A stretch of 64,000 nt of DNA from an uncultured Clostridia bacterium (GCA_946407705.1 CAMJPC010000008.1:1-64000); one strand, 5' to 3'; shown: positions 51,567-60,840, counted from the first letter of the stretch. Notes: generated from the sequence alone by a model not told the origin. Numbers and translations: made by a program.

Positions 51567-52835
51567 TTATTTAACGATCTTTCTCGCCTCAAGATAGAAA
51601 CGCTTCTCAAATGCTTCGCCCATGGAGAATGTCTTTCTCGGGAACACTCCGTTCTTGTCGACCGTTGCGAAGAACGTATCCTTTGAGATGGCGGGAAGGA
51701 GTATTCCGGTCGCATCACCTTTTGCGAGCGAACGTACAGAATCCTCTCCGTGAATGTAATCAACGGTAAATGAGGGATTCTTTGAGAGCATCGCGTCGAT
51801 GAAAAGCTGCAGGGAGCCTGCCGCAAGTGAGTGCGGAGGATTGGAAAGACTTACTGTTATGTCCTTTTCGCCGGTAACGACGAAAGTCTGTCCTTCGCTG
51901 CAGTCTGTCCTAAATCCGTTATCCTTGAAAAATTCTTCTGCTTCCTTAAGGAACGTTTCACGGCTCATTCCGAAAAAGACTCGGTGAATGGGCTCAAAAT
52001 CAAGACCCTTGTCGTGAATGTTGACGACTTCTGCAAGAGCGAATCTTGCGGGATGGTCTGCTTTCTCTTCTTCTGCAAGGCCCTTTCTGACATTCTCCCA
52101 GTGTGCCTTTGCGGATGCGAGGGAATGGTTGCCGTCGCCGACGAGGAAGAGAAGTCCCGTGGAAGACCTTGCCTTGATAGCCGTAAGTCCGTCAACGATG
52201 GACTTCGCGATGGGTGTTCCGTCTTCAATGAAGGTACCGGTGATGTGGCCGGAACCGAGCATGAGATCAGTATCGTAAACGGGCTTTATGCCCTCAGCTT
52301 TTGCCATGTCCAATGCCTTGCCGATGACGATGTCTTCGGGGTCGTCGATGAGCAGCATGATGTGAGGAAGTTCAAGAGGCGAATTAGCGCGGATCCTGAT
52401 CCTCGGAGGGATCCTGCTTATTACCGTTCCTTCCGTCGCACGGCAGATGTTGGTGTTGCCTTCTTCGTAGCTGTAAGCTTCGAGATCGACGGCGATCATG
52501 AGACCCTTTCTTGAAGGGTGAAGGGAAGTTGAACGGTCGGTGAGGATGAATCCCGTGGGAAGCGGATTCAAAACGCCGTCTTCAAGATATTTCGGCGCAG
52601 TTTCCGCAATGGATGCGAGTCTTGCCGTCTCACTATCGCTTCCGAGATAGACCTCGGGAAGGATAAGGTTGAGCGATGAAGGAGAACCTGCTGCCTCCTT
52701 CTCTGCGTCAGTCCAGTATGAAAGCTCTGAAGTATACTGGTCGCAGGCAATTACTGCCCACTTCTTAAGATCGATTCCTTCGCGCGGAAGAAGAATGTCG
52801 GGAGCCGCGCATCCCAGATCACGGAAAATGTTCAC
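51567..52835 (-). CDS. DUF1015-family protein (SerK-like)
   Basis: A 422-residue member of DUF1015, a family that includes free-serine kinases (SerK/SbnI type). Clear landmarks are KWAVIACDQYTSE, YEEGNTNICRATEGTVISRIPPR and LFLVGDGNHSLASAKAHW. In many Clostridia the gene lies beside the serine synthesis genes; here they lie 7 kb away, at 41.9-44.7 kb. The start is GTG at 52835 with AAGAGG upstream. It opens the minus-strand operon with the FAD oxidoreductase and the DUF2298 gene. Confidence 0.85.
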   Translation of the reverse strand: MNIFRDLGCAAPDILLPREGIDLKKWAVIACDQYTSELSYWTDAEKEAAGSPSSLNLILPEVYLGSDSETARLASIAETAPKYLEDGVLNPLPTGFILTDRSTSLHPSRKGLMIAVDLEAYSYEEGNTNICRATEGTVISRIPPRIRIRANSPLELPHIMLLIDDPEDIVIGKALDMAKAEGIKPVYDTDLMLGSGHITGTFIEDGTPIAKSIVDGLTAIKARSSTGLLFLVGDGNHSLASAKAHWENVRKGLAEEEKADHPARFALAEVVNIHDKGLDFEPIHRVFFGMSRETFLKEAEEFFKDNGFRTDCSEGQTFVVTGEKDITVSLSNPPHSLAAGSLQLFIDAMLSKNPSFTVDYIHGEDSVRSLAKGDATGILLPAISKDTFFATVDKNGVFPRKTFSMGEAFEKRFYLEARKIVK

Positions 52836-52940
52836 TGATTTTAACCTCTTATTAAAAATAAAACGGCTCTATTCTATCACGGTTGGAACAGGATTTGTCA
52901 GAAAATTCAGGCATTTTTTCGTTCGGATTCATTCTTTTCG

Positions 52941-52963
52941 AGTACCGTTAATGGTACTATAAA
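52941..52963 (+). promoter_or_regulatory. Near-perfect palindrome over the -10 of the WYL gene
   Basis: AGTACC-GTTAAT-GGTACT (52941-52958) is an 18-bp palindrome with one mismatched pair. The likely -10 TATAAA is at 52958-52963. Such a site at the promoter of a regulator gene suggests self-control. Confidence 0.6.
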
Positions 52964-52990
52964 ACCATTCACTGATCTTGGAGGTGCGGC

Positions 52991-54091
52991 ATGGCAAACA
53001 GCGAATTATCAAAGCTCAAGATACTGTTCATTTACGACTATTTCAGGCAGCATGTTAATGCTTTCGGCAAGGACAGCTCGGTGTCGGTAAACGACCTGAT
53101 CGCATACCTTGAGAAAGAACTCGGATATGTTTTCGAGCGCAAGTCGATCTATGCCGACATCAGCAAGATCAACGAGTATGTCTCAAGGACAAGCGTGGTC
53201 AAAGGTTCGGACAGCTGGATCACCGTTGAAGGCAGGAGATACCGCAAAAACCAGATAAAGGACGAGATCACGATCGACGAGGCAAGACTCCTTGTGGATG
53301 CCATCAGCACGACGACGTTCGTCGATACCCAGCTGTGTGACAAGATAATCAAGATGTTCCCGAATTACTTCAGCGGGAATTACCATAAAAGAGCGCTCTT
53401 TCCGCACGACGAAAAGATAAGCAGACGAAGCATTTCGTACCTAAACAACATCCGTACCGGAATAGAGAGCAAACAGGCTCTGAACTTCGATTACGGATAC
53501 ATCCTCGGCAGCGAACTTACCGAGAAGAGTCCGAAAACGGTATCTCCGATGGCTTTGGACTGGGATAACAACTGCTACTATCTGATTGCCGTTGATAACG
53601 CTGAGGCAAAGGATCTGGAAAGGGACCAGACACTCTCGGCGGCTTTGAGACGCTACAGACTGGACCGCATGGTAAACGTCAACGTCGATTACGACGGAAA
53701 GATCCCTTATATCGATTACAAGAGCGAAAAGCTCAGGGAGCAGGAACTCAGGACCTTCATCGAAAAGTCGCTCTCCGCATATTCGGGCAAGAGGATGATA
53801 GTCTTCGGATTGAAGATAACCGGCGAAAACCGCAAGGATGTCCTCAAAGCCTATTCCGCCTTTGCTTCCAAGGTCAAGGACAGCATACAGATCAAGGACG
53901 ACACAAAGCTTGATAAAGGCGTTCTGGAGATCATCGTAAGGACGGTTTTTGCACCTACGCTCTATACGGATCTTTTCGAGCTTTCGACCTTTAGTGGCGT
54001 CGAGATCGAGATCGACAACGATGAAGTATGCCGCGATTACGCAGAGTACATTAAGAAAGCAGCCCGTGCCGCAAATCTTAAGAAGCTCTGA
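52991..54091 (+). CDS. WYL-domain transcriptional regulator
   Basis: A 366-residue regulator with an N-terminal helix-turn-helix region (ILFIYDYFRQH, then VNDLIAYLEKELGYVFERKSIYADISKINEYV, a typical winged-helix), a WYL ligand-binding domain in the middle (about 160-235; DWDNNCYYLIAVD, LRRYRLDRMVNV), and a WCX-like C-terminal part. WYL proteins often respond to nucleic acid or nucleotide ligands. GGAGG precedes the ATG. A palindrome at 52941-52958 in its own promoter may be its operator. Its target is not evident, and alaS lies downstream with a separate promoter. Confidence 0.85.
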   Translation: MANSELSKLKILFIYDYFRQHVNAFGKDSSVSVNDLIAYLEKELGYVFERKSIYADISKINEYVSRTSVVKGSDSWITVEGRRYRKNQIKDEITIDEARLLVDAISTTTFVDTQLCDKIIKMFPNYFSGNYHKRALFPHDEKISRRSISYLNNIRTGIESKQALNFDYGYILGSELTEKSPKTVSPMALDWDNNCYYLIAVDNAEAKDLERDQTLSAALRRYRLDRMVNVNVDYDGKIPYIDYKSEKLREQELRTFIEKSLSAYSGKRMIVFGLKITGENRKDVLKAYSAFASKVKDSIQIKDDTKLDKGVLEIIVRTVFAPTLYTDLFELSTFSGVEIEIDNDEVCRDYAEYIKKAARAANLKKL

Positions 54092-54120
54092 TTGCAAACG
54101 GAAATTAAACGATTTATAAT
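54092..54120 (+). promoter_or_regulatory. Promoter of alaS
   Basis: TTGCAA (54092-54097) and TATAAT (54115-54120) with 17 bp between, directly after the WYL gene stop. The leader is too short for a T-box. Confidence 0.8.
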
Positions 54121-54154
54121 TTCTAAGTTTTATTTTTATTTAGGAGTATCACCG

Positions 54155-56842
54155 ATGAGACAGTTCACTTCAAAAGAGCTCAGAAAGACCTGGAAAGAAT
54201 TCTACATTCAGAGAGGCCACGTTGACGTAGGTGCCGTATCTTTGGTATCTGACGGTTCAACGGGAGTTTTGTTCAATGTTGCCGGAATGCAGCCTTTGAT
54301 GCCTTACCTCCTTGGAGAGAAGCACCCGTTGGGAACAAGGCTTTGCAACGTACAGGGTTGTGTCCGTACGAACGACATCGATTCAGTAGGCGACAGGAGC
54401 CACGTCACGTTCTTTGAGATGATGGGAAGCTGGAGCCTTGGTGACTACTTCAAGGAAGAAAGATGCAAATGGAGCTATGAACTCCTTACCGACGTGTTCG
54501 GTTTTGACAGGGATCACCTCGCTTCTACCGTTTTCGCAGGTGACGAGAATGCACCCAGGGATGAGGAAGGCGCAAAGTTCAGGATCGCTTCCGGATTCAA
54601 GCCCGAGAACATCTACTATCTCGGCGCTGACGACAACTGGTGGGGTCTTGAGTACGGTCCCTGCGGCCCGGACAGCGAGATGTTCTATATCGCAGACGTT
54701 CCTGACTGCGGCCCTGACTGCGGTCCCGGATGCTCCTGCGGCAAGTACACCGAGATCGGCAACGACGTTTTCATGCAGTATGAGAAGCACCAGGACGGAC
54801 ATCTCACACCGCTCAAGCAGAAGAACGTAGATACAGGCTGGGGCCTCGAGAGGATCCTTGCGTTCCTTAACGGCTCAAAGGATGTCTATAAGACAGACCT
54901 TTTCACTGATGCCATCGCATACATTGAGAAGGCTTCCGGAGTTAAGTACGATTCCGATGAGAAGCTTACAAGGTCCATGAGAGTCCTTGCAGACCATATC
55001 CGTACAAGCGTCATGCTTATCGGCGACGCAGCTAAGCTCGTTCCTTCAAATGCAGGCGCAGGCTATGTCTTGAGACGTCTCATCAGACGTGCGGTAAGAC
55101 ACGCAAGAACACTCGGAATGTCAACCGAGAATATCCTTGATCTTGCAAAGATCTACATCGACAGCGTTTATGATGACAGCTACCCGCTTCTTGCAAAGAA
55201 CCGTGATTTCATCTTGAACGAGCTCGACAAGGAGATTGCAAGATTCGAGAGCACTCTCGAGAACGGCATCAAGGAATTCAAGAAGATCCTTGACGATAAG
55301 AAGGCTGCAGGCTCTTCCGAGATCGATGGTGATTCCGCATTCTATCTCTACGATACATTCGGATTCCCCATCGAGCTTACCGTCGAGATGGCTTCTGAAG
55401 AAGGCCTCAAGGTCGACGAGGAAGGCTTCAAGACAGCAATGGAGAAGCAGAAGGAGACCGCCAGAGCCGCAACGAAGTCCAAGGACGATCTTGCCCTCGC
55501 AGTTAATACCATTCCCGATGAAGTCGCAAAGGATCCTAACGCAACAGAATACGACGGTTACGATAACCTCAAGTGCGATGCAAAGGTCATCTACATCCTT
55601 AAGGCTGATGAAGACGGTAACCTCAAGAAGGTTGACAGCGCTTCCGCAGGCGATGACATCATCGTCATAACCGACAAGACAGTTCTTTACGCTACGATGG
55701 GCGGTCAGATCCACGATGAAGGTAAGATCTTCACATCTGATTTTGAAGCTGACGTCATTTCCGTTGATAAGGATGCCGCAGGTAAGTATCTCCATACTCT
55801 CAAGGCAGTTAAGGGCACACTTGCAAGCGGTTCAACAGTAACCATCGAAGTCGACAAGAAGACAAGACTTTCGATCGCAAGAAACCACACGGCTACACAC
55901 ATCCTGCTCTCAAGCCTCCAGAAGGTATTGGGACCTCAGGTCGAGCAGGCAGGTTCTTATGTCGGTTCTGACCGTCTCAGATTCGACTTCAACCACCATC
56001 AGGCAATGACGGCCGAAGAGATCGCCAAGGTTGAGGAAATGGTCAACGATGTTGTCCTTCAGGCACTTCCTGTTGAGACAAAGGTCCTTAACATTGAAGA
56101 TGCAAAGAAGCTTGGCGCAACAGCCATCTTCGGCGAGAAGTACGGCGAAGTCGTAAGAGTCGTAGCTGTCGGTGATTTCGCAAATCCTTTCGATCTTGAG
56201 TTCTGCGGCGGTACGCACCTTTCCAACAGTTCTCAGATCGGCCAGTTCAGGATCGTTTCCGAAGCAGGTATCGCGGCAGGCATCAGAAGGATCGAAGCCG
56301 TTACCGGTGCAAGATGCTACGAGATGAACAAAGAGGACAGGGTTCTTATCAATGAGACTGCTGCTGCCCTCAAGACTCCCAAGGATAAGATCGTTGAGAG
56401 GATCGGATCACTTCATGCCGAGGTTAAGTCACTCGAGAAGGAGATCGCCGAGATCCAGAAGGCAAAGGCAGGTTCATTTGCCGATGACGCAGTCAAGTCT
56501 GCAAAGGAATTCGGTTCAGTAAAGGCTGTTGTCGCTTCATGCGATGCGGCTGACGCTGCTGCTCTCAGAGATACTGCAGACAAGATCCGCGATCAGCTGG
56601 AAAACGGTGTTGTTTTCCTTGCTGCAGAAGGCGACGGCAAGCTCCTCTTCACGGCCATGGCTACAAAGTCTGCCGTTGACGCAGGAATCCACTGCGGAAA
56701 CATCATCAAGGAAGCTGCAAAGGTCGCAGGCGGTGGCGGCGGCGGACGTCCCGACATGGCTCAGGCCGGCGGCAAGGACGTAAGCAAGCTCTCTGACGCT
56801 CTCGCAAAGGCTGAAGAGATCATCGCATCCCAGATCAAATAA
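54155..56842 (+). CDS. alaS: Alanine-tRNA ligase
   Basis: An 895-residue class II synthetase. The order is the catalytic domain (FTSKELRKTWKEFYIQRGH; MQPLMPYLLGEKHPLGTRLCNVQGCVRTND; SGDYF-type motif 2 as SLGDYFKEERCKWSYELL; GWGLERIL motif 3), tRNA recognition domain, editing domain with HxxxH (NHTATHILLSSL) and CxxxH (CGGTHLSN), and the C-terminal DHHA1 glycine-rich end (GGGGGGRPDMAQAGGKD). A Cys-rich insertion (PDCGPDCGPGCSCGKY) occurs after motif 2, as in some clostridial AlaS. The ATG at 54155 is 8 bases after TAGGAG; the longer frame from 54092 is not supported. Confidence 0.95.
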   Translation: MRQFTSKELRKTWKEFYIQRGHVDVGAVSLVSDGSTGVLFNVAGMQPLMPYLLGEKHPLGTRLCNVQGCVRTNDIDSVGDRSHVTFFEMMGSWSLGDYFKEERCKWSYELLTDVFGFDRDHLASTVFAGDENAPRDEEGAKFRIASGFKPENIYYLGADDNWWGLEYGPCGPDSEMFYIADVPDCGPDCGPGCSCGKYTEIGNDVFMQYEKHQDGHLTPLKQKNVDTGWGLERILAFLNGSKDVYKTDLFTDAIAYIEKASGVKYDSDEKLTRSMRVLADHIRTSVMLIGDAAKLVPSNAGAGYVLRRLIRRAVRHARTLGMSTENILDLAKIYIDSVYDDSYPLLAKNRDFILNELDKEIARFESTLENGIKEFKKILDDKKAAGSSEIDGDSAFYLYDTFGFPIELTVEMASEEGLKVDEEGFKTAMEKQKETARAATKSKDDLALAVNTIPDEVAKDPNATEYDGYDNLKCDAKVIYILKADEDGNLKKVDSASAGDDIIVITDKTVLYATMGGQIHDEGKIFTSDFEADVISVDKDAAGKYLHTLKAVKGTLASGSTVTIEVDKKTRLSIARNHTATHILLSSLQKVLGPQVEQAGSYVGSDRLRFDFNHHQAMTAEEIAKVEEMVNDVVLQALPVETKVLNIEDAKKLGATAIFGEKYGEVVRVVAVGDFANPFDLEFCGGTHLSNSSQIGQFRIVSEAGIAAGIRRIEAVTGARCYEMNKEDRVLINETAAALKTPKDKIVERIGSLHAEVKSLEKEIAEIQKAKAGSFADDAVKSAKEFGSVKAVVASCDAADAAALRDTADKIRDQLENGVVFLAAEGDGKLLFTAMATKSAVDAGIHCGNIIKEAAKVAGGGGGGRPDMAQAGGKDVSKLSDALAKAEEIIASQIK

Positions 56843-56853
56843 GAGGTGTTCAT

Positions 56854-57195
56854 ATGTGCTTATTCTGTGACATAGTCGAAGGAAAGATCCCTTCAACAAA
56901 GGTTTACGAGAACGATAAGGTACTCTGCTTCAACGACATCAATCCTGCCGCTCCGGTACACGTATTGGTCGTTCCCAAGAAGCATTTTGACGATATCCGT
57001 GACATGGCTTCCTCTGCTGAGGGAAAGGAATATCTCGGATATGTCGCAGAGGCGATCGATGAGGTCGCAAAGATCAAGGATCTCGGCACCGGCTTCCGCG
57101 TCATCAACAATTGCGGAGCTGACGGCGGCCAGACTGTAATGCACGCGCATTTCCACGTCATCGGCGGCGTTAAGCTGAACGAGAAGATACTCTGA
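56854..57195 (+). CDS. HIT-family (HINT-type) hydrolase
   Basis: A 113-residue nucleotide phosphoramidase-like protein. It begins CLFCDIVEGKIPSTKVYEND, and ends with the histidine triad HAHFHVIGG (His-x-His-x-His) that forms the catalytic site. HINT proteins hydrolyse AMP linked to lysine or other amines and may scavenge aminoacyl-AMP side products, which fits a place directly after alaS (11 bases). A good AGAGG site precedes the ATG. Confidence 0.95.
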   Translation: MCLFCDIVEGKIPSTKVYENDKVLCFNDINPAAPVHVLVVPKKHFDDIRDMASSAEGKEYLGYVAEAIDEVAKIKDLGTGFRVINNCGADGGQTVMHAHFHVIGGVKLNEKIL

Positions 57196-57216
57196 TAACT
57201 TAGGAGAAACATAACT

Positions 57217-57867
57217 ATGGGCAGGATGCGGGCGAAGCGCAACATCCCTATACGTATGGAAAGATGCCACGAGCGTTGGTTCGACGATCCGATGCTCAAT
57301 AAGGGCCATTGGCACGAGGCTTGCGGCTTCGCTTCCGATGTTCCAATGTGGCTTGAGATAGGCTGCGGCAAGGGCAAGTTCTGCACCGAGATGGCTTTGG
57401 AAAATCCCGGCGTTCTTTACATTGCCATGGAGAAGGAGCCTTCCGTAATACTCGCAGCCATCGAAAAGGCTCACGCCCTGGAAATTCCCAATCTTTTCTT
57501 CATCAAGGGTGACGCCAATCTCATCGAAAACTACTTCGACAAGGATGAGGTAGACCACATCTTCATCAATTTCTGCGATCCCTGGACCAGACAGAACAAA
57601 CCCAAGAGAAGGCTTACTTACAGGGCTTTCCTGGATAAGTATAAGGGCTTTCTCAAGACCGGAGCTTCAATCTCTTTCAAGACCGACAACGACGATCTTT
57701 TCGATTTCTCGCTGAAAGAATTTGAAGAGAGCGGATTTGAGCTTTCCGGACTTACTAGGGACCTTCATAACAGCGAGTACGATAAGGACAATATCCGTAC
57801 CGAATTCGAGCAGCATTTCGCGGATCAGGGCATCAACATCAAGAAAGTTATAGCAAAGCTTAAATAA
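57217..57867 (+). CDS. trmB: tRNA (guanine-N7)-methyltransferase
   Basis: A 216-residue enzyme that makes m7G46 in tRNA with S-adenosylmethionine. It shows MWLEIGCGKGKFCTEMA (SAM site), YIAMEKEPSVI, and the active-site FINFCDPWTRQNKPKRRLTY motif, followed by FKTDNDDLFDFS. Length is standard. TTAGGAG precedes the ATG. The gene ends about 30 bases before a separate promoter for the next unit. Confidence 0.95.
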   Translation: MGRMRAKRNIPIRMERCHERWFDDPMLNKGHWHEACGFASDVPMWLEIGCGKGKFCTEMALENPGVLYIAMEKEPSVILAAIEKAHALEIPNLFFIKGDANLIENYFDKDEVDHIFINFCDPWTRQNKPKRRLTYRAFLDKYKGFLKTGASISFKTDNDDLFDFSLKEFEESGFELSGLTRDLHNSEYDKDNIRTEFEQHFADQGINIKKVIAKLK

Positions 57868-57875
57868 CGTCCTGA

Positions 57876-57928
57876 TTGACAACGTCTCAAAAAGGTGTAA
57901 AATTACACTAACAGTACATTGTTACACC
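57876..57928 (+). promoter_or_regulatory. Promoter with nested inverted repeats
   Basis: TTGACA (876-881) and an extended TG-TAAAAT (-10 at 898-903) are 16 bp apart. GTGTAA-AA-TTACAC (895-908) overlaps the -10, TAACA-N6-TGTTA lies at 909-924, and a third half-site TTACACC is at 922-928, which exactly complements GGTGTAA at 894-900. This looks like an operator region, plausibly for the XRE regulator encoded two genes on. Confidence 0.6.
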
Positions 57929-57947
57929 TTTGCTGGAGGACATGCAT

Positions 57948-58454
57948 ATGAGACGTTTTTACAAAGCTCCTTATAATCATGACGGTTCCAAGAAGGTCTT
58001 TAACATGGGATTTCATCCCACCTTCTTTTATCTTTTCCCGACGCTCTGGCTTATATCACTGCCGTTCAATTTCGTGATCGACAGTGCCGTCCTGCTCATC
58101 GGATTCAAGATCTTCGGCAAGGAAAAGGTATGGCACAACTGGAGGAGATCGATCCTCCTGAGCTGGATATTCGGATATCTGTCGGATATCACTGCGACGA
58201 TACTGATGCTGTGTTTTGAATTGGCTGCAGGCAGAATGTTTGATACAAGTGTCATGTCGAATCCCTTCGGTCACCCCGCAAAGTTCTTATGCACGCTGTT
58301 TGCCGTGCTCGTTGCAGGCGTGCTGATCTATGTTTTCAATGCCAAGGTTGCACTCAGGAAGACTGAGCTTGATGAAAAGAACAAAAAGAAGGTTGCGCTC
58401 CTCATGGCTATCGTGACGATGCCGTTCCCGTTCTTTATGCCTGTAGTGTTCTGA
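57948..58454 (+). CDS. Membrane protein of unknown function
   Basis: A 168-residue protein with about four helices (about 24-50, 66-92, 105-127 and 148-168). A short polar N-terminus has the motif RRFYKAPYNHDGSKKVFN. I do not recognise a family. The ATG at 57948 is preferred because GGAGGA ends 7 bases before it, whereas the ATG at 57942 is only 1 base away. It shares a promoter region with operator-like repeats and is followed 24 bases later by an XRE-type regulator, so the two are probably one regulatory unit. Confidence 0.65.
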   Translation: MRRFYKAPYNHDGSKKVFNMGFHPTFFYLFPTLWLISLPFNFVIDSAVLLIGFKIFGKEKVWHNWRRSILLSWIFGYLSDITATILMLCFELAAGRMFDTSVMSNPFGHPAKFLCTLFAVLVAGVLIYVFNAKVALRKTELDEKNKKKVALLMAIVTMPFPFFMPVVF

Positions 58455-58478
58455 TATATTGTTTTGGAGGGGATCTTT

Positions 58479-58943
58479 ATGGAAAGAGCGGAGTTTATTT
58501 CGATCATGAACAGCAAGATCAAGCTCATAAGGACTGAGTTTGACCTTACCCAGGAGAAGATGGCCGATGCCGTCGGAATATCAAAGAAGACGCTCGTTGA
58601 GATAGAGAAGGGGAGAAATTCGCTCTCCTGGTCCGCAGCGGTTGCCGCCGCGGTCATTTTCGCCGACAGTTCGATACTTGCCGACGCATTTGGAGGCGAG
58701 ACATCGGATCTTGTTAAGGTCATCGCGTTAAACGGGCTGGACGCCAAGCTTCCCGACAAGACCATGGGGGGACGCATCTGGTGGCAGGACATAAAGGAGT
58801 CCAAGGGTTACAGGATCCAGCAGAACATCATTTCCCGCCACTACCGGATACTTGATGCCGAGGACCGCAGGTTCTTTTCGACATTTGACCAGAAAGAGGT
58901 CGAGGAGAAGCTTAAGGAACTTACTGCGGGCAGCAAAAAGTGA
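58479..58943 (+). CDS. XRE-family helix-turn-helix regulator
   Basis: A 154-residue protein with an N-terminal Cro/C1-type HTH (about 10-60: IRTEFDLTQEKMADAVGISKKTLVEIEKGR). The C-terminal half is of unknown fold, with no membrane helix or second domain I can name (IWWQDIKESKGYRIQQNII near 105-124). The start at 58479 follows GGAGGGG by 8-9 bases. It most likely controls the upstream membrane-protein gene and itself through the repeats at 57895-57928. Confidence 0.8.
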   Translation: MERAEFISIMNSKIKLIRTEFDLTQEKMADAVGISKKTLVEIEKGRNSLSWSAAVAAAVIFADSSILADAFGGETSDLVKVIALNGLDAKLPDKTMGGRIWWQDIKESKGYRIQQNIISRHYRILDAEDRRFFSTFDQKEVEEKLKELTAGSKK

Positions 58944-59117
58944 AATAAAAATCGTTTTGGCTTTCAGGGCGAAAATCGACCAAAATTCCTCTTAATTTAC
59001 AATCTTGTGACAAAAAACATATAGAAAATGCCTACTTGATGGAGTAGAATTTTGACGGTGCATTTTTAGCACAATAAGTTAATTAATCCCGCAAGGGAAT
59101 TTAGGAGGAAATTCAAT

Positions 59118-60152
59118 ATGGCAGTAAAAGTTGCGATTAACGGTTTCGGTCGTATCGGACGTCTCGCTTTCAGACAGATGTTCGGCGCTGAGGGTTATGA
59201 AGTAGTTGCTATCAACGACCTCACAAAGCCTTCCATGCTCGCTCACCTTCTCAAGTATGACACCGCTCAGGGCGGATACGCTGGTGTTTTCGGCGAGAAC
59301 AAGCACACAGTTACTTCTGACGACGAAGCTAACACAATCACAGTAGATGGCAAGACCCTTAAGATCTACAAGGAATCTGACGCTAACAATTGCCCTTGGG
59401 GTGAGCTCGGTGTAGACGTAGTTCTCGAGTGCACAGGTTTCTATACATCCAAGGAGAAGTCTCAGGCTCACATCAACGCCGGCGCTAAGAAGGTTGTTAT
59501 CTCTGCACCTGCAGGCAACGATCTCCCTACAATCGTTTACAACGTTAACCACACAACACTTACAAAGGATGACAAGATCATCTCTGCTGCTTCTTGCACA
59601 ACAAACTGCCTTGCTCCTATGACAAAGGCTCTCAATGACTATGCTAAGATCCAGAGCGGTATCATGACAACAGTTCACGCTTACACAGGCGACCAGATGA
59701 TCCTCGACGGTCCTCAGAGAAAGGGTGACCTCCAGAGAGCAAGAGCTGGTGCTGCTAACATCGTACCTAACTCCACAGGCGCTGCAAAGGCTATCGGCCT
59801 TGTTATCCCTGAGCTCAACGGCAAGCTCATCGGCGCTGCTCAGAGAGTTCCTACATTCACAGGTTCTACAACAATCCTTCACGCTGTTGTTAAGGGTGAA
59901 GCTACAGTTGACGGCATCAACGCTGCAATGAAGGCTGCTACAAACGAGTCTTTCGGCTACACAGAAGAGAAGCTCGTTTCTTCTGACATCGTAGGCATGA
60001 AGTTCGGTTCACTCTTCGATGCTAACCAGACAATGGTTTCCAAGATGGATGACGGTAACTCCCTCGTTCAGGTTGTTTCCTGGTATGACAACGAGAACTC
60101 TTACACATCTCAGATGGTTCGTACGATCAAGTACTTCGCTGAGCTTGGCTAA
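59118..60152 (+). CDS. gapA: Glyceraldehyde-3-phosphate dehydrogenase
   Basis: A 344-residue NAD-dependent glycolytic enzyme. The N-terminus [17 protein letters not shown] is the NAD fold. The catalytic [12 protein letters not shown] contains the active Cys, and the downstream segments [12 protein letters not shown] and [17 protein letters not shown] complete the phosphate sites. Codon use is sharply biased (ACA, GCT, CTC, AAG), as expected for one of the cell's most expressed genes. AGGAGG precedes the ATG, in a 5' leader with a small GCAA-loop hairpin (TCCC-GCAA-GGGA). A strong terminator follows. Confidence 0.97.
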   Translation: MAVKVAINGFGRIGRLAFRQMFGAEGYEVVAINDLTKPSMLAHLLKYDTAQGGYAGVFGENKHTVTSDDEANTITVDGKTLKIYKESDANNCPWGELGVDVVLECTGFYTSKEKSQAHINAGAKKVVISAPAGNDLPTIVYNVNHTTLTKDDKIISAASCTTNCLAPMTKALNDYAKIQSGIMTTVHAYTGDQMILDGPQRKGDLQRARAGAANIVPNSTGAAKAIGLVIPELNGKLIGAAQRVPTFTGSTTILHAVVKGEATVDGINAAMKAATNESFGYTEEKLVSSDIVGMKFGSLFDANQTMVSKMDDGNSLVQVVSWYDNENSYTSQMVRTIKYFAELG

Positions 60153-60183
60153 TTTAACAGCTTAGAGTTTTAGTAAACCAATT

Positions 60184-60215
60184 ACGCCCCGGTTCTTATG
60201 AGCCGGGGCGTTTTT
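60184..60215 (+). terminator. Terminator of gapA
   Basis: A 9-bp GC-rich stem ACGCCCCGG / CCGGGGCGT around a 10-base loop, followed by TTTT. Confidence 0.92.
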
Positions 60216-60245
60216 CATTCATTTAACAGGCATTGGTGATCATTG

Positions 60246-60797
60246 TTAAAGCAGATCTGAACGGAAGCCTTCTTTCAGACAAGATATGAGTGTTGAAGAC
60301 GGAATAACCATTCCGTCTTCTAACCATTTGATAAGCATTGAATTCATACCGCCTAAGCTATATGCAAGAAGATAAGGTAGCTGTGCTTTGTACTGTTCCG
60401 AGAGTTCTGAAGACCGTATTGTTCTGAACACCTCAAATGATCTGGCGTAGGATTCTTCGAAAAGCTGCGGAAGAAGATTACTGCCCTTTATCAGATTCAG
60501 TGTCGCTGCATTCTTTTCCCAAAAGTCGAAAAAGCACTGTACCAGATCCCAGTAACGATGTATGCCGCTTTTGATTATTGAGGATAAGCATTCCTGATAC
60601 AGTGAATAGAACAGGTGCTTCAAGACTTCATCTCTATCGCGGAAATGACGGTAGAACGTCTTTCTTGATATCTGGGCTTCCTGCGTGATCTGAGTCACCG
60701 TGATCTCTTTATAATCATAGATATTCATTACCTTGAGCATAGCTTCGGCTATTCTCTTTTTTGACTGTTCGGCAATAAGCCCGTTCGTTTTGTTCAT
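60246..60797 (-). CDS. TetR/AcrR-family regulator
   Basis: A 183-residue repressor-type protein. The N-terminal HTH is typical (SKKRIAEAMLKVMNIYDYKEITVTQITQEAQISRKTFYRHFRDRDEV), while the ligand-binding helical C-terminus is variable. It is divergent from the EFR1-type gene, the most likely target. A palindrome AATGTGT-G-ACACATT at 60815-60829 stands about 18 bases before its own start codon and may be for self-control. Confidence 0.9.
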   Translation of the reverse strand: MNKTNGLIAEQSKKRIAEAMLKVMNIYDYKEITVTQITQEAQISRKTFYRHFRDRDEVLKHLFYSLYQECLSSIIKSGIHRYWDLVQCFFDFWEKNAATLNLIKGSNLLPQLFEESYARSFEVFRTIRSSELSEQYKAQLPYLLAYSLGGMNSMLIKWLEDGMVIPSSTLISCLKEGFRSDLL

Positions 60798-60814
60798 GGG
60801 TAACAGATCTCCTG

Positions 60815-60829
60815 AATGTGTGACACATT
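60815..60829. promoter_or_regulatory. Palindrome before the TetR gene
   Basis: AATGTGT (815-821), central G, ACACATT (823-829): a perfect 7-bp inverted repeat in the TetR leader region, a candidate self-operator. Confidence 0.5.
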
Positions 60830-60840
60830 AGCTTTTTTGC

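Noticed and set aside
54092..54154. T-box leader before alaS
   Set aside because: The leader is about 35 bases, too short for a T-box, and has no terminator.
59079..59882. 267-codon minus-strand frame over gapA
   Set aside because: Shadow of the highly biased gapA codon use; Ser/Cys/Val-rich with no recognisable domain.
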